Position numbers and translations under genes: made by a program
Part shown: one piece after another, positions 1-11,600 of the stretch
Numbering within the stretch: the first letter of the stretch is position 1
Layout of the letters: each line of letters starts with the position of its first letter
Assembly: GCF_963678975.1 (NCBI RefSeq)
Contig: NC_089274.1
Span: forward strand, 6,312,001 to 6,376,000
DNA from: Dysidea avara
Taxonomy: Eukaryota > Porifera > Demospongiae > Dictyoceratida > Dysideidae
Direction of reading: 5' to 3'
Length of the DNA: 64,000 bases
The notes under the pieces: generated by a model
Seen by the model: only the letters and a program-made list of their open reading frames with translations
The model's database searches: none
Told to the model about the DNA's origin: nothing

Positions 1-1544
1 AGAACAGTGATATATTCTCCCCGACATGTTACTTGCCTGTATTCACTGACACGAAAATTTTGCATGTGCGTGCATGGTCACCCTCTAAAATATTTATCTA
101 AGAATCGCTATACAGTGAATCAATCCATTTGGTCGATTTTTCAATATCTGATTATGGCATACCTATTTGCAAAGTTGTTACTTGGACCCAACCAACCCAA
201 TTTTGTATATAGTCTTAATTAGCAAAACAATAAAATCACAAGACACCTAAAATATGAATTGCATAATTGCTGCAAAATGATCTAATTGGAATATTCAGTG
301 GGTAATATCTTAAAAGGTAATGTTATCCATAATAATTATGCATAGATCCCTTAAAACCAGTGCCCTATAGCCATGATGTGTGCACGCCATCTATGGCTCA
401 TGCTATATATGTAAAATAGTAACTAGAAGGTATTCAACATGTCTGCAGACAGTGCAGTATGAATTTTTTTTTTTAAATTTAATCTACTGAAACAAATGGC
501 TTGTGACCAGAAATTGTAAAATGTCTAAGGCTATAATGTTATAAGTCTAGCTATTTTTTTGCCTACCGACCAACCCATTTTTGTTGCAAAAAAAAACTCC
601 CAGCAACAACTTTTCAAATAGGTATGGCTGTTTACTTATAAATTACATTGAATGTGTTGGTGACATGTCTACCTATAACAAAATGCATGCATGCTATGAT
701 TCTGAAGCAAAAAGATTGGCATGTACATACATCCATGCAGTTGTACAAAATAATTGGAGTACAAACAAATACTCAAGTAAAACACAAAGATGTCTTCTTC
801 TACTACACTATTAATTTTATTACTTGTTACACTGTAAAAAAAAATTAGTAGTGAATTTAATTTCTGCCACAACACTCACTATTTTTGTGTAGTAACCTTC
901 ACTACTCTTTTGCATAGTGACCCTCACTACAAAATTTGTAGAGGATGTCATTACACAAAATAGTGAGTATTGTGGCAGACATTAGTAGTGACCTTCACTA
1001 GTTTGTTTTTCTGTGTATACATCAAGTCTATTAGCTAATATAAGTGCTAGACAAGTAGTAGAATCTATACACTGTCAGTGGAGCACCACTTCAGATATTA
1101 ATAAAAATTTGATCTTGTTTAAACAAGACAATAACTACCATAGATAATACAATTCAATCCTGTTATATTACTGCAAGTAGCTAAAATAGATGCATTTCCA
1201 AGTTTCATAAGTTCAGTAAGATTATGGCCCATGGTAAATGTGTCATTCAAGACTTATACAGCCTTTTCTATACTTCTCTACCCTATCCATGGTTAAGCTC
1301 ATGCACATGGTCGACCTGGAGGCATGCAATATACCAATATGTGGAAGTTAGCTTTTTATTTGTAAATAAATTTGTGCATTCAGTGCAGATGGTCGCTTTT
1401 TACTATCTACCTGTAAACATAGTCGTATTAAGTTAAGTAATTGTGAATCTTCTGAGAATGGTTTTGTTTGCTCTAATTGATGTATCTATAATGATAACCA
1501 GAGAATACAGCTAAACATTGTTAAACACAACCATTACTATATAC
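1..1544. other. Left-edge intergenic DNA
   Basis: AT-rich sequence with no open frame I would defend. The only structured item is the short inverted-repeat element at 830-1015. It lies downstream of the 3' end of the minus-strand kinase copy that begins at 5721, so missing 3' exons of that gene could lie here, but I could not recognise any. Confidence 0.5.
830..1015. mobile_element. Short inverted-repeat element (MITE-like), TA flanks
   Basis: The ends are imperfect inverted repeats (CACTGTAAAAA... at the left, ...TTTTTCTGTG at the right). An inner pair of arms (TCTGCCACAACACTCACTAT and its complement near 955-979) folds back as well. The bases immediately outside both ends are TA, consistent with a Tc1/mariner-type duplication. 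It has no coding capacity. Boundaries were read by eye. Confidence 0.5.
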
Positions 1545-4500
1545 CTTAGTTGTTTTTTTCCCACAGTTCTTTTGAACAATGATGAGTTTGGGATAACAGC
1601 AGTGCTGCTTCCTATAAACAAGACATTGTCAACTAAACACACTTTATAGATAATACAAGACATATACCTCTCTTTGTCTCAAAGCTGCAGTCTTTCCAAT
1701 ACAAATATTCAAACACAGACATCCAAATGACCACATGTCAACTGCAAATGTGTACAGTGTTTCATAAGGTCCTGATAGGGTGATGTGCATGGATACCAGT
1801 AGTTAATACACATATCAACCAACTACAACACTATAAACACAACATCACCTCAGCAGCCCGATATCCTGGTGTTCCTAGTGGCAGGATGGAGGCAAACTTG
1901 ATCATCTGGTCAGTAGGCACTTTTATACCAAGTCCTGGTACAGTACCAGCAGAGTCAAAGTCTCCTAGTTTGACTTGGAATTTTGAGCTACAATTACAGT
2001 AGAGTGGGTTACACTTGCATCTCATCTTGATCATTATGTTGCTGGCTGCAGAGGTTAAATAATACAGTTCCATACAATATTCTCTCTGCACGTTCATACC
2101 TAACTACAGTGAACTATACGCATTTACAGTGCATGAATTTAATACACAAATATATGTGATTGTCTCAACACCTAGTTCACACAACTTCTAAATTTCTTTT
2201 TATTTTCACACCATTAATTTACTGAGTTCAAAGAATCAATTGTTGTGAGGGAGTACATTTTAGAATTATAGCACTAGACAGCAGGAAGATCAAGGAAATC
2301 AATCTGTACAGTGACTGTACTGAAAAATATGCTACACTCACAGCCATAACTTGCGTTTGCAATAGTCTACAGCCTTGGGATTTGGAATGAAATCTTCACC
2401 AAAATCAACGACAGTATGGTTTTAGCCCTGTAATCACTTGTGCATGTATAATATATATGATGACATGTCTACTGCATCATAAACAAACACACGTGACATG
2501 CATGTCATTGGGGCTACAGAAATTAAACAAGGGATTATCAAACTCTCCATGAGCAGGCAAATAATACTGTATGGAGTATAGGTTTAATTAATGCCGGCTT
2601 CCCTGAGTAACAGCTCGATTAAAGCTTGAATTTTTTTTGTTGTTGTAGCATGCACAATTTTACCAACATTTAAACATTTTGTTTTTCTCACACTTGTGTG
2701 AACTAGGGAGGTTATCGCTGAGACGGTCACATATTTACAAATTTACACATAAAAAATATTATATATATATGAATGAATGAGCTTTGGAAACAAGCCATCA
2801 CTATAGGTACATGACATTAACCTATAATAGCCAATAATTCACATACCCTTTAATGTAGAGTTGGGAAATATTTCAATAAATCACCAATATTGCCTAAGCA
2901 AGTGCTCGCAATACCATTATCGCATGTATTTTGCCTTCGCGATATTATTGTATAGGCAATATTTATTGCATTTCACAATAATTATTGCACTGATCATCTA
3001 TTTAATCCCTTATATGAGCTGAGCCACACAGTACAGCTATGCAACTACCATGCAACTCAAAAGAGAAAGCACGAAGATCATGTGCATGCAGAACTAGTGT
3101 GTAGACTCCACCAAAATTAAAATGGCAAGAAGTCCCTTAGGCCAACACTTCATTATCATATAGCTCGAAAATGTTTGAGGGATGAAAGTTTCATGAATCT
3201 GTGTAAAATAAGAATTTCACGTTATTTTTTTTAATTCACGAAAGTCTAGAAAACCTTTGCACATTGTTTTGCTAAAGTACTATTAAGCTATATGCAACCT
3301 TAAAGTTTCACATTTATATCTGCTATTACTCATGAAATTTGCAAGTTTCATCCCTAAACAATTCAGGTTATACAGTACTTGTTTTGCATCACCTTAAGAG
3401 CAACTAACTAGTGAGGACAAGTGGTTATTATTACTTCAAAAGTGACAAAACACTGTGCACCAGGTAACTATAGTTTCAAATGCCTACAATATAGAGGAGT
3501 TTGAACCTATGAAAATATCTCCCAGTTAAACAATGGTTTTGATTGCAGTATTACAATAACCAAGCGACATAATGGCTAACTGCTGTATTAGATTATCATG
3601 ACCTAACTCTTAATTACAATTACCCTATGTGGTAGGGCGAAGTGATATGCAGGCAGCTAACAGGAAATAAGGTTTCAATCAGCATTGGCATTAATTCCAT
3701 AGTAAACTTTGATATGAAAGCCAACAGTTTGTGAAATAGATTAGATGGCACAGCATTAAAAGCAAGCTTTGAAGTACGGCGACCAATAGCTATTTGTAAT
3801 AAAATTATAGATATAAATGATCACTTCATGTTATATTTCTACAATTGTGCTCCTAACGTACATTGCCACACACAACTTCATACAAACAACACAGTATTTA
3901 CCTACCCTTTACATCCCTATGGACATATCCATTTGAATGTAAATATGCAAGAGCTTTGAGTACTTCTTTTAACATAAACTTGACATTATTAAAGGCTTTC
4001 TTAAACTTTCCAAGATCTTTTGAACAGTTAACATATAGATGTTTCAAGCAGCCAATTTCCTTAGCTGATAATATTTGACGTAGATCATAGTCCATTTTTG
4101 GCATGAAATGGAAGCAGTGACGAATGACGTTCATGCCTATCTCCCATCAGAACTGCCAGTAAAGGTAGAATATTCTCATGCTTTAGAGCTGCATGCACAT
4201 TGACTTCATTAGGACGATAGACAGTCTGCAGACACAAAAGAAATGCTAAAACAATTAATGACATGTAGAATTTAAAAAGTACCTTTTTAACAGCATATTG
4301 TTTTCTTTCATGAAACATTATAAATACAAATCCATTTCCACCTTTTCCTATTTTATTATCAGTAGCTCGTCCACTCGGTGTGGGGTACTTTGTATTTCCA
4401 TTAAACCTTATATCACACTGAAATAAAAAAGAAGGGAAACATGAAGTACATAACCCTACACAAGTATACATACAGTGAGAGATAGCGCTCTTCAAATTTT

Positions 4501-5721
4501 TTTGTCTACCTACTTACTGTAAAAATGATGTAGCCAGGATTTCGACAGTTTTCTCGATGATGTAATCTTTCACCAATTCCATCAGGTACCAGCCCATCAA
4601 TTTCATCTTTATTCACTTGCTTATATCCATCTTTCTCCTCACTATGTGACAAAAACAAACCAGTGATATTTTACATAAATTTCTGTACACAATATACCAA
4701 CTAGGTATCATAACACTTTTACAAACCTTTCATTTTCATCACTTGATTTAAGTACTAGCTTCACTTTATTTGTTCCAGGTATTCGTTCTTTGACCATGTA
4801 TTTGTTACGGACAGGGAGGGATGCATATAACTTAGTATTAACTACTTTAACACTATCTCTCACTAAAACAATATAAGTTGTTTTATTATAATATTGCGGT
4901 TTGGAAGGTGCAGCAAAAGCTGCATCATGCTTTTCTCTTGTGTTGTCATGTTTATGTGGCACATCAACAACAACAGCATTGTCTCTAGTCCAATTATGGT
5001 CTTGATACTGAGGTGTTTTCATAGCAGTTGAAGTTTCAGTGACTGTACCAGCCTTGTGCTTAGATTTAAAGGCATTTGAAGAGCTGGGATGATGCTCAAA
5101 ATCATCCTGATTGTTCAAAGCTACTCTTGTGGTATTTAGTTGTACACTATCTTGTCTTTGTAGTGATTTAGGAGCTTCAGTTCTAGTACATCTATCAGGC
5201 TCACTGTCATGTTTGAAGAGTTCTGAATGCAAATCATTATCAAGTGGCTTAATCAGTTTAACATCACTACATTTATCAGATTCACAGTATTCATTACGGA
5301 AGTCACATTTCTGCAATTCAGGTAATTGTTCAGGTTTGTTGTGCTCTGTTGCTTGCTCACAATCTACAATACTATCAACATGATGGGTACTATCAGATCT
5401 TCTAACATGATAGTGATTGACATCTTGTTTAACTATGGATAGTTGGAAATTGCCACTAAGATGTTGATGATACTGTTTCTTGTTTTTAAAACTTGTTTGA
5501 TTGCTTTTCTGTGACACAGTCACTCTATCACTTCTTTCAGTATCTGACATAAAAACTGTTCCGACAGGTTCCTTACAGTAATTAGGCCTCTTGACTGGAC
5601 ATAGTGATGAATTAGATCTAGAGTGACATGTTCTAAGCACACTGTTATTGAACTGAGACATTCTTCCTTTAGTTAGATGAGCTTGGTGGCATATAACATA
5701 TAATCCTTTTGTAAGTATCAC
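1545..5721 (-). pseudogene. Protein-kinase gene copy 1, multi-exon, damaged
   Basis: Exons read on the minus strand: 5721-4727, 4641-4518, 4417-4283, 4225-3906, 2045-1849, 1796-1668, 1611-1545. The first exon encodes a long polar, low-complexity region ending in a conserved block (YIVLVRDSVKVVNTKLYASL) that is also seen in copy 2. Exon 3 has a glycine loop (GKGGNGFV) and the lysine motif YAVKK. Exon 4 has HRDVK. The 2045-1849 exon has DFDSAG and GTPGYRAAE, where APE is expected. The family is a eukaryotic Ser/Thr-type kinase, perhaps TKL-like; I cannot name an orthologue. Lesions: a one-base frame break in exon 4 near 4105-4125; TG instead of AG at the splice acceptor (1797-1798), where copies 2, 3 and 4 keep AG; and an extra A in the run near 1553-1559 that brings in an early stop. 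The fold motifs are mostly intact, so decay looks recent; a base-calling error could explain one lesion but not all. Confidence 0.7.
2046..3905. other. Large intron of kinase copy 1
   Basis: A 1.86-kb AT-rich spacer between the HRDVK exon and the DFDSAG exon. I see scattered short palindromes (around 2890-2990) but no coding frame or bounded element. Confidence 0.5.
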
Positions 5722-5924
5722 TTATTAAGTGCTGGAATTGGACATGAAACACTAATTAAAATTCATTACAAAAGAAAATAATAATAATAACAACACAATG
5801 ACAATAGAGCAGTTGCACAAATAATTACTTTAGATGCACTTAGAAAAACGTGTGGCAAGAATCCATTGCCACACTAGCCATTACGTACAGTATGTTACCA
5901 TTTACTCTCACTCTTACTGTGTTC

Positions 5925-6115
5925 CTAGGATTAGTAACACCACCCCTAGGGTTAGAAAACGCCTTTAGGATTAGGAACACCGCCCTTAGGATTAGGAACA
6001 CCGCGCTTGGGATTAGGAACAGCGTCATTGGGATTAGGAAAACACCCTTAGGATTAGGAAGAAGCGCTAGTAGGATTAGGACAACGTTTTAAAACATTAG
6101 GTTAGGGTTAGGTAG
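5925..6115. repeat. GGATTAGGAACACCG minisatellite with telomere-like end
   Basis: About seven imperfect copies of a roughly 21-base unit (core GGATTAGGAACACCGC) run from 5925 to about 6085. They are followed by TTAGGTTAGGGTTAGG near 6099-6115. The unit core resembles TTAGG/TTAGGG telomere sequence. It could be a degenerate interstitial telomere block or an unrelated minisatellite. The open frames across it on both strands are by-products of the repeat. Confidence 0.65.
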
Positions 6116-6189
6116 GGTATGGGTTAGATATACAGTGATATATATTGATTTACATTTGTGACATTTAAATATGGCAAAATAAAAAAAGC

Positions 6190-6300
6190 TGACAGCTAGC
6201 ACCAGTGGTACAGTGGTTAGGAACGTTGCTCTTCAGGCTGGAGGTCTATGGTTCGAGTGTCCATTGTGACAAGTTGTATTTTTTTTGTTGTCTGTACCTT
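6190..6300 (+). mobile_element. tRNA-derived SINE-like unit
   Basis: A box-A-like stretch (TGGTACAGTGGTTAGGA, near 6207) is followed about 35 bases later by a box-B-like GGTTCGAGTGTCC. This is the arrangement of an internal Pol III promoter. A T-rich tail follows from about 6275. The body does not fold into a complete tRNA with a normal acceptor stem, so a SINE head is more likely than a working tRNA gene. Confidence 0.55.
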
Positions 6301-6465
6301 TTGGTGTCACATTTTTTCTAAGTTATAATGGTAACATACTGTACCTAATGGCTTTTCATTGCCACAATGCATGAAAATTGCGTATTCGATTCTACTGCCA
6401 CAACACAAGTATGGATAGCTTAGATACTACAGTGTTACATTCACATATTATAAGGTATTAATATA

Positions 6466-6733
6466 CTAGAAGGACGAGAGCGTAGCTGGTCTGGTTTCTG
6501 AAATTACGATAAAATTCCGCTTTTTATTAGCACACTCACTAAGCCAGATGCCTATTCACGTTTACCAATGTGTTAAAAGAGTTTTTCTGACACAATTATG
6601 AAGAAAGAAAGCAGTTTAGCCTCGCCATTTCAACTTACGGGTGAACCTGTTTCGAAAATGCGTGAGCGAATAAACACTATTTTTGCTATCCTAGTAGCCA
6701 CAAAGCAGACCAGCTATGCTCTCACTACTCTAG
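6466..6733. mobile_element. MITE with TA duplication
   Basis: 268 bp. Left end CTAGAAGGACGAGAGCGTAG; right end is an imperfect complement (...CTATGCTCTCACTACTCTAG). Both sides are flanked by TA. No open frame. Consistent with a Tc1/mariner-type non-autonomous element. Confidence 0.6.
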
Positions 6734-7751
6734 TATGTTAGTACCTGATAACAGACGATTATCAACACCCACATAGTTTGGCTGTTAGTCACTCTACAAT
6801 AACAGGAAAATGAAACACGCAATTTTCCCAGCATCTGGCTGTACAAATGCCACACGTTTCAGTTGAACGCCGCACCTGTGACGTCACATGCAACTGCTCT
6901 ATGAGGATTACCAGCAGAGGCATCAATGGGAACTTGTGTCAGTGTGTTAGTACATAGATATTAGAGAGAAGGGATAGGCAACCGAGCGCGCGCCGTGTAT
7001 ATCTACCATTGATTGTGGTTGAAGCACTCCTCGGTATTGATTAAATCCATGCGGACAGGATGGCAGTTTGTGGTTTAGTCGTCTTACAGTTGATTTCAAC
7101 CACCTTGTGGTATTGTAGTTGATATACAAGACTTTTAATGCTTCTGGTTTCTGCTGTTTAATCGTCTTGGGTGGTTTTCATCGCCATTTACGATTTTGAT
7201 CATCAATGGGTACCTCCGTTTTTTGTCTACCTGTTACGAAGAACAGAAGTCTAGTTCCACTGGGGAAATAGTGCCGAAGTCTTCGCAATACTTTGAAGTT
7301 TTGCACAGTACCACTGAAAGATATTTCTCGTATAACAGCGCTTGTGTTGTAGTTGATAAATCATGGAGTAATATTTTATAAAGAACCGAGATGAGACTGC
7401 CAAAGGGCATTAATCAAGCGGAATAATAAAATGAAGTACACCATGCAAAACTATGTTACTTTAGGGTTACTGTGGCATTGTTTGCCAGTCGAAAGTGAAC
7501 TTACCATGAACACAACAGGTACACAAAAAAATCGTGTCAACTGAGATTAAAATGATTGATGGCGGCAAAAACTCACAAGACTTACAATAGGAGTTTGCCT
7601 AGTACTTGTAAAACATAAAGAGATTGTCATGAAATACTCCACGCCCGTAGAAAGTAGTCCAGAGCAGAAGACACCATTTTGGCCTCATGCATTCACCAAC
7701 GGCGGAGAGTTTCAGGGCGCGCGCTAGTTTCTAATCCCTGTACTCTAATAT
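6734..7751. other. Intergenic, no recognised feature
   Basis: Non-repetitive sequence of somewhat higher GC. The short open frames here carry no motif I recognise. It could contain upstream control sequence for TERT, but I see nothing specific. Confidence 0.4.
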
Positions 7752-8211
7752 CAAGAGTTCATAATATATATACTAAGGAGAGTATCCTACTCTCATATAC
7801 CCCTGTAGAAAGGCGTATCGTGAAGTTATGACGTAACACATCTGAGTTCGCCCGTTTTTCTTTGTATAATTAATGATGTCATTAGTTGAACACGGTATCG
7901 ATTGAATGCGTGCCTACCAACGTCGCTAGCAACCAAATAAACTCCAGCTCTAAGCGTTTCTCACCCAACTACAATCGTTCCTTCATGGATTAAGACCTCT
8001 TCGTAGGCGTTTCTTACTAGGCCATTCGCAAATACGGCTATCCTGAGCGTCACAAGTGTGAAACGGCACAAACTATTCTTGCACTTTTACGGCTTCCTGT
8101 ACGTCACAAACCATAACATCTTGTCGTTACGTCATAACTTCATGATACGCCTTTCTACAGGGGTATATGAGAGTAGGATACTCTCCTTAGTATATATATA
8201 ATGAACTCTTG
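7752..8211. mobile_element. CAAGAGTT-family inverted-repeat element, copy 1
   Basis: 460 bp with terminal inverted repeats of roughly 85 bp, beginning CAAGAGTTCATAATATATA and ending in the near-perfect complement. A 7-bp direct duplication, CTAATAT, flanks it (7745-7751 and 8212-8218). No coding capacity. It shares its terminal CAAGAGTT and 7-bp duplication with the elements at 9078-9375 and 58851-59325. The superfamily is unclear; 7-bp duplications are uncommon. Confidence 0.75.
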
Positions 8212-8519
8212 CTAATATCTATGGTTAGTATAGGGCAAACTGACATCTGCTATTCTAAGAATTCAACCTTATGATGGAATAATGGAAATGGACCACCCGC
8301 CCGCACGCAAATATGCCTATGGGAAACAGAACTTTAGGAGTGACCTAAATGCCGAATTAAAAAGCGTTGCTGCCGCAGCAAGTTTGGGTGCGCCAGGACC
8401 GAGCCCGGCCAGGACAATTTAAATGACTGGTGCAGTATCACAATAATAACACTTGCCATGCGACATCACTCACATAAAACTAGCTTCGTCTTGCTGCTGC
8501 ATAAAGGGAAATACCCCCC

Positions 8520-8649
8520 GACTTAGGCGTTAGTTAGCCCGCCAAAAAGTTCCACTACTTCCTTCACCAGTCGCCATTTACATGATGCCATCACGTGATC
8601 TCAACTTCGCCCTGATTACAAGTTTGGGGCTCTGATCTCTCGTCCGCGC
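8520..8649 (+). promoter_or_regulatory. Candidate TERT core promoter
   Basis: Within 130 bases upstream of the proposed TERT start are an E-box CACGTG (8592-8597) and a CCCGCCAAAA run (8538-8547), the complement of an E2F-type TTTTGGCGGG site. There is no TATA box, and the local GC is higher than its surroundings. Vertebrate TERT promoters are also GC-rich, TATA-less and E-box-containing; similarity in control is an inference. Confidence 0.4.
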
Positions 8650-11600
8650 ATGGATTGTCGTGGTGAGTTATTTTACCCTGCTCGATAGAGTGCATAAATA
8701 CAATAATAGATCTATTTTATTGATTTGCAGCTATTAATATTCTCAAGCAGCTGTACACGTATTGTGCATCGTTAAGGGAAACAGTTAAGTCGTTATCTTC
8801 AGGATATGAACTAGTAATCAATGGAGATGATATCAACTACACTCACTTTTGTCACACAGCGGTTGTTGCAGCTCAGACGATCCCAGGTGGTCAATTTGAT
8901 GTCGTCCAGACGCGAGCACAGCTAGAAATATTGCATAGCATTGTGGAGGTAGGCTATGAGTATGCATAGCTTATATTATTATAATTTATAGTAAAGCCAT
9001 ATAATATAATTACAATGAAGTCATGGGAATAATTTTCTATACCCATGGATTCCATTTCTGTTTTAATAAAGTGTGAACAAGAGTTAATAATAGTGGAGGG
9101 AGAGTGTCTAACACTGCATAGGCCTGTAAAAATGATCCTGAGAAATTCAAAGGGATTCCTTCAGATGTGTAAAATGTTCACACAGGCAGAACAAGGTAAT
9201 GTGATGATTGCACACTGAGAGAATAAAGAAATGTGATGATTGAAACAATCTTCACCTATGGAGAATACTACAAATTACAGAGTTTTACAGAAAGAATCCC
9301 TTTGAATTTCTCAGGATCATTTTTTACAGGCCTATGCAGTGTTAGACACTCTCCCTCCACTATTATTAACTCTTGGTGTGAACTACAGTGTCTCTGTGTC
9401 GGGAGTTTGTAAAAGACGGAATAAGGAATAGCGGAATAACGGAATAACTCACATCACAACGAACGGGCATTTAAATGGCTTATGCAATGTTAGGGTGATT
9501 GTACTGTTACAGCTGTGAACTACACTGCTTCGTCACTCATAGATGTCCTAGCGAAATGATTACTATACGCTCTTACTACTACTGTATGTAACTAAGCTAG
9601 AATATACAATAGTTACTACCAATGTCGCAAGCAAAAGGGGGTGTGACAGCCGTTTCGTTTCATCCCTCCACTGGAAGGATGAAGACTTAAAACGAAACTA
9701 ATAGCTAACTACTGTATATTCTAGCTGTGCTAGCGCGATGATACTTAGCTACATACAGTAGTATATAGTAAGAGCATATAGTAATCACTTCGCTAGGACG
9801 GCTATGAGTCACTCTGTGATGAAGCAGTGTAGTTCACAACTGTAATAGTACACGCAATCGCCCTAACATTGCAAGGATATCTACGAGGGATGAGTTCACA
9901 GCTGTAACAGTACAATCACCCTAACATTGCATAAGAAGCCATATTGATATAAAACACCCATTCGTTGTGACTCGAGTTATCTGCTATTCCATTATTCCTT
10001 AGTTCCGCCTTTTACAAACTCCCCTCTGTGTCCTATTTTGCTGAGTCAAGTTACCTTGATCAAAGTAATACTTCAACCAGTGACAGAGAAGTGTTGATTG
10101 GTGTTTATTTGTGTTGATAAGGTCAAGGCTTTATTTGACTTAGCTGGTGATTTTCCTGGATGTGTTTCCAGTTAGACAATTCTCTCCAATTTCATTATGA
10201 ATTCTTGCTATGACTGTTGTAAAGATCGTCAGCTGAAACTTTTTATCCATCATGTAGTTTACACTTGTACTGCTGTGCTGACATGGTGTAATTGCTCACT
10301 GACTTTTCACCCATCAATGGCTGGACTACTGCCTGAATAACGTCTTCCTCGTTTGTGGAATGCTCTTCCTGTAATCAATACCAATTTATCAATTGCAACC
10401 ATCAAGGCTAAACTAAAGAAATTTATGTGGAATCATTTTCTAACTCATTTTGACGATGACAATCACTGTACCTACCATTATCTATGTCCGTGCAGCAAAT
10501 GTCACAATCTCTCGCCACCATCAAACTTTCAAACACTATAGCTAAGTTATAATTAGTTAAAATAATTATAATGTATGTATAACTTGTGTTTTTAGGCTGC
10601 AAGCATCAGTTGCTTGCAGACCCTTGGCATACTTGCCATAAAGTAATAATAAATAAATAAATAATAAATAATATCACACTGTTGTAAAATAAGAACTCAC
10701 CCATATACACGTTGTTTTAGTTTACATAATACTAACCTCAACGAAGTTATTGCACGGTAGCATGTAAACTTTGGTAAAAGCCAGCCCAAACAAATAACGG
10801 GATGTTTACAAAGACGTCTTATACTCCATAGAAAGTTTATAGATATTGCAATCCATTTCACAGCTGGTTTCTTCATGATTTATTCCATTTTGGTGTTGTG
10901 CACGTGTATATTATGGCTACAGTCCTTAGTTAAATTTTAATTAATCCCAATTTCATGACAGTAGCTAGCTGTAGGTGTACACTATTTCCCTTACTTCAGC
11001 ACTACGATCCCTGCTCAAACCTGGAATTCTCTTTACACTTTTTGTTTAAGGTAATACAAGTACAAGGAATTTTAAGACTTCAGAGTAGGAGTTGTAGCCA
11101 TGAGATTAAATAGTATAGCTGCAGGTGTAGGCAACCTTCCTTGCTTCATTTTTTTCTATGGCCTCCTTAAAATAACCTTTGTTTACTCTTTTTATCATTG
11201 TGATTGCATGGTTATGCATCAAAGGATAAAATGGCACCTGAATTCTGCTTCATTTGCTGCTGATTATGCAATACTAAAAATGAAGGAAGCACCTCTGCTA
11301 TCACTACGGCAATCGCAGACGGTTTCCCTGAAAAAAATAGCAACCATTACATGCAGCCTGAGAATCAGCACCTATGCAGTAGTAGAGAAAGAAATGGAAG
11401 ACAAATGTAAGTTTATAATGCATCCATTATAGCTGCTGCTATAAGCAAAAGGCATGTCTTGGGCCTAAGCAACAGCAAGCAGTGAAAAACTCAAGCCCAT
11501 AGCATTGTATTATCTGTAGTCAAGTTATGCTTGAATAGAGGCATCGGTCAGTTAGTACAATTTTATAGTTCCATAGTGAAGTATTTGGGGTTGCTCTGAA

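Noticed and set aside
5840-6092. Overlapping frames on both strands with IRNTALRIRNT-type repeats
   Set aside because: By-product of the 21-base minisatellite.
6190-6300. Functional tRNA gene
   Set aside because: Has box A and box B but no full cloverleaf; better explained as a SINE head.
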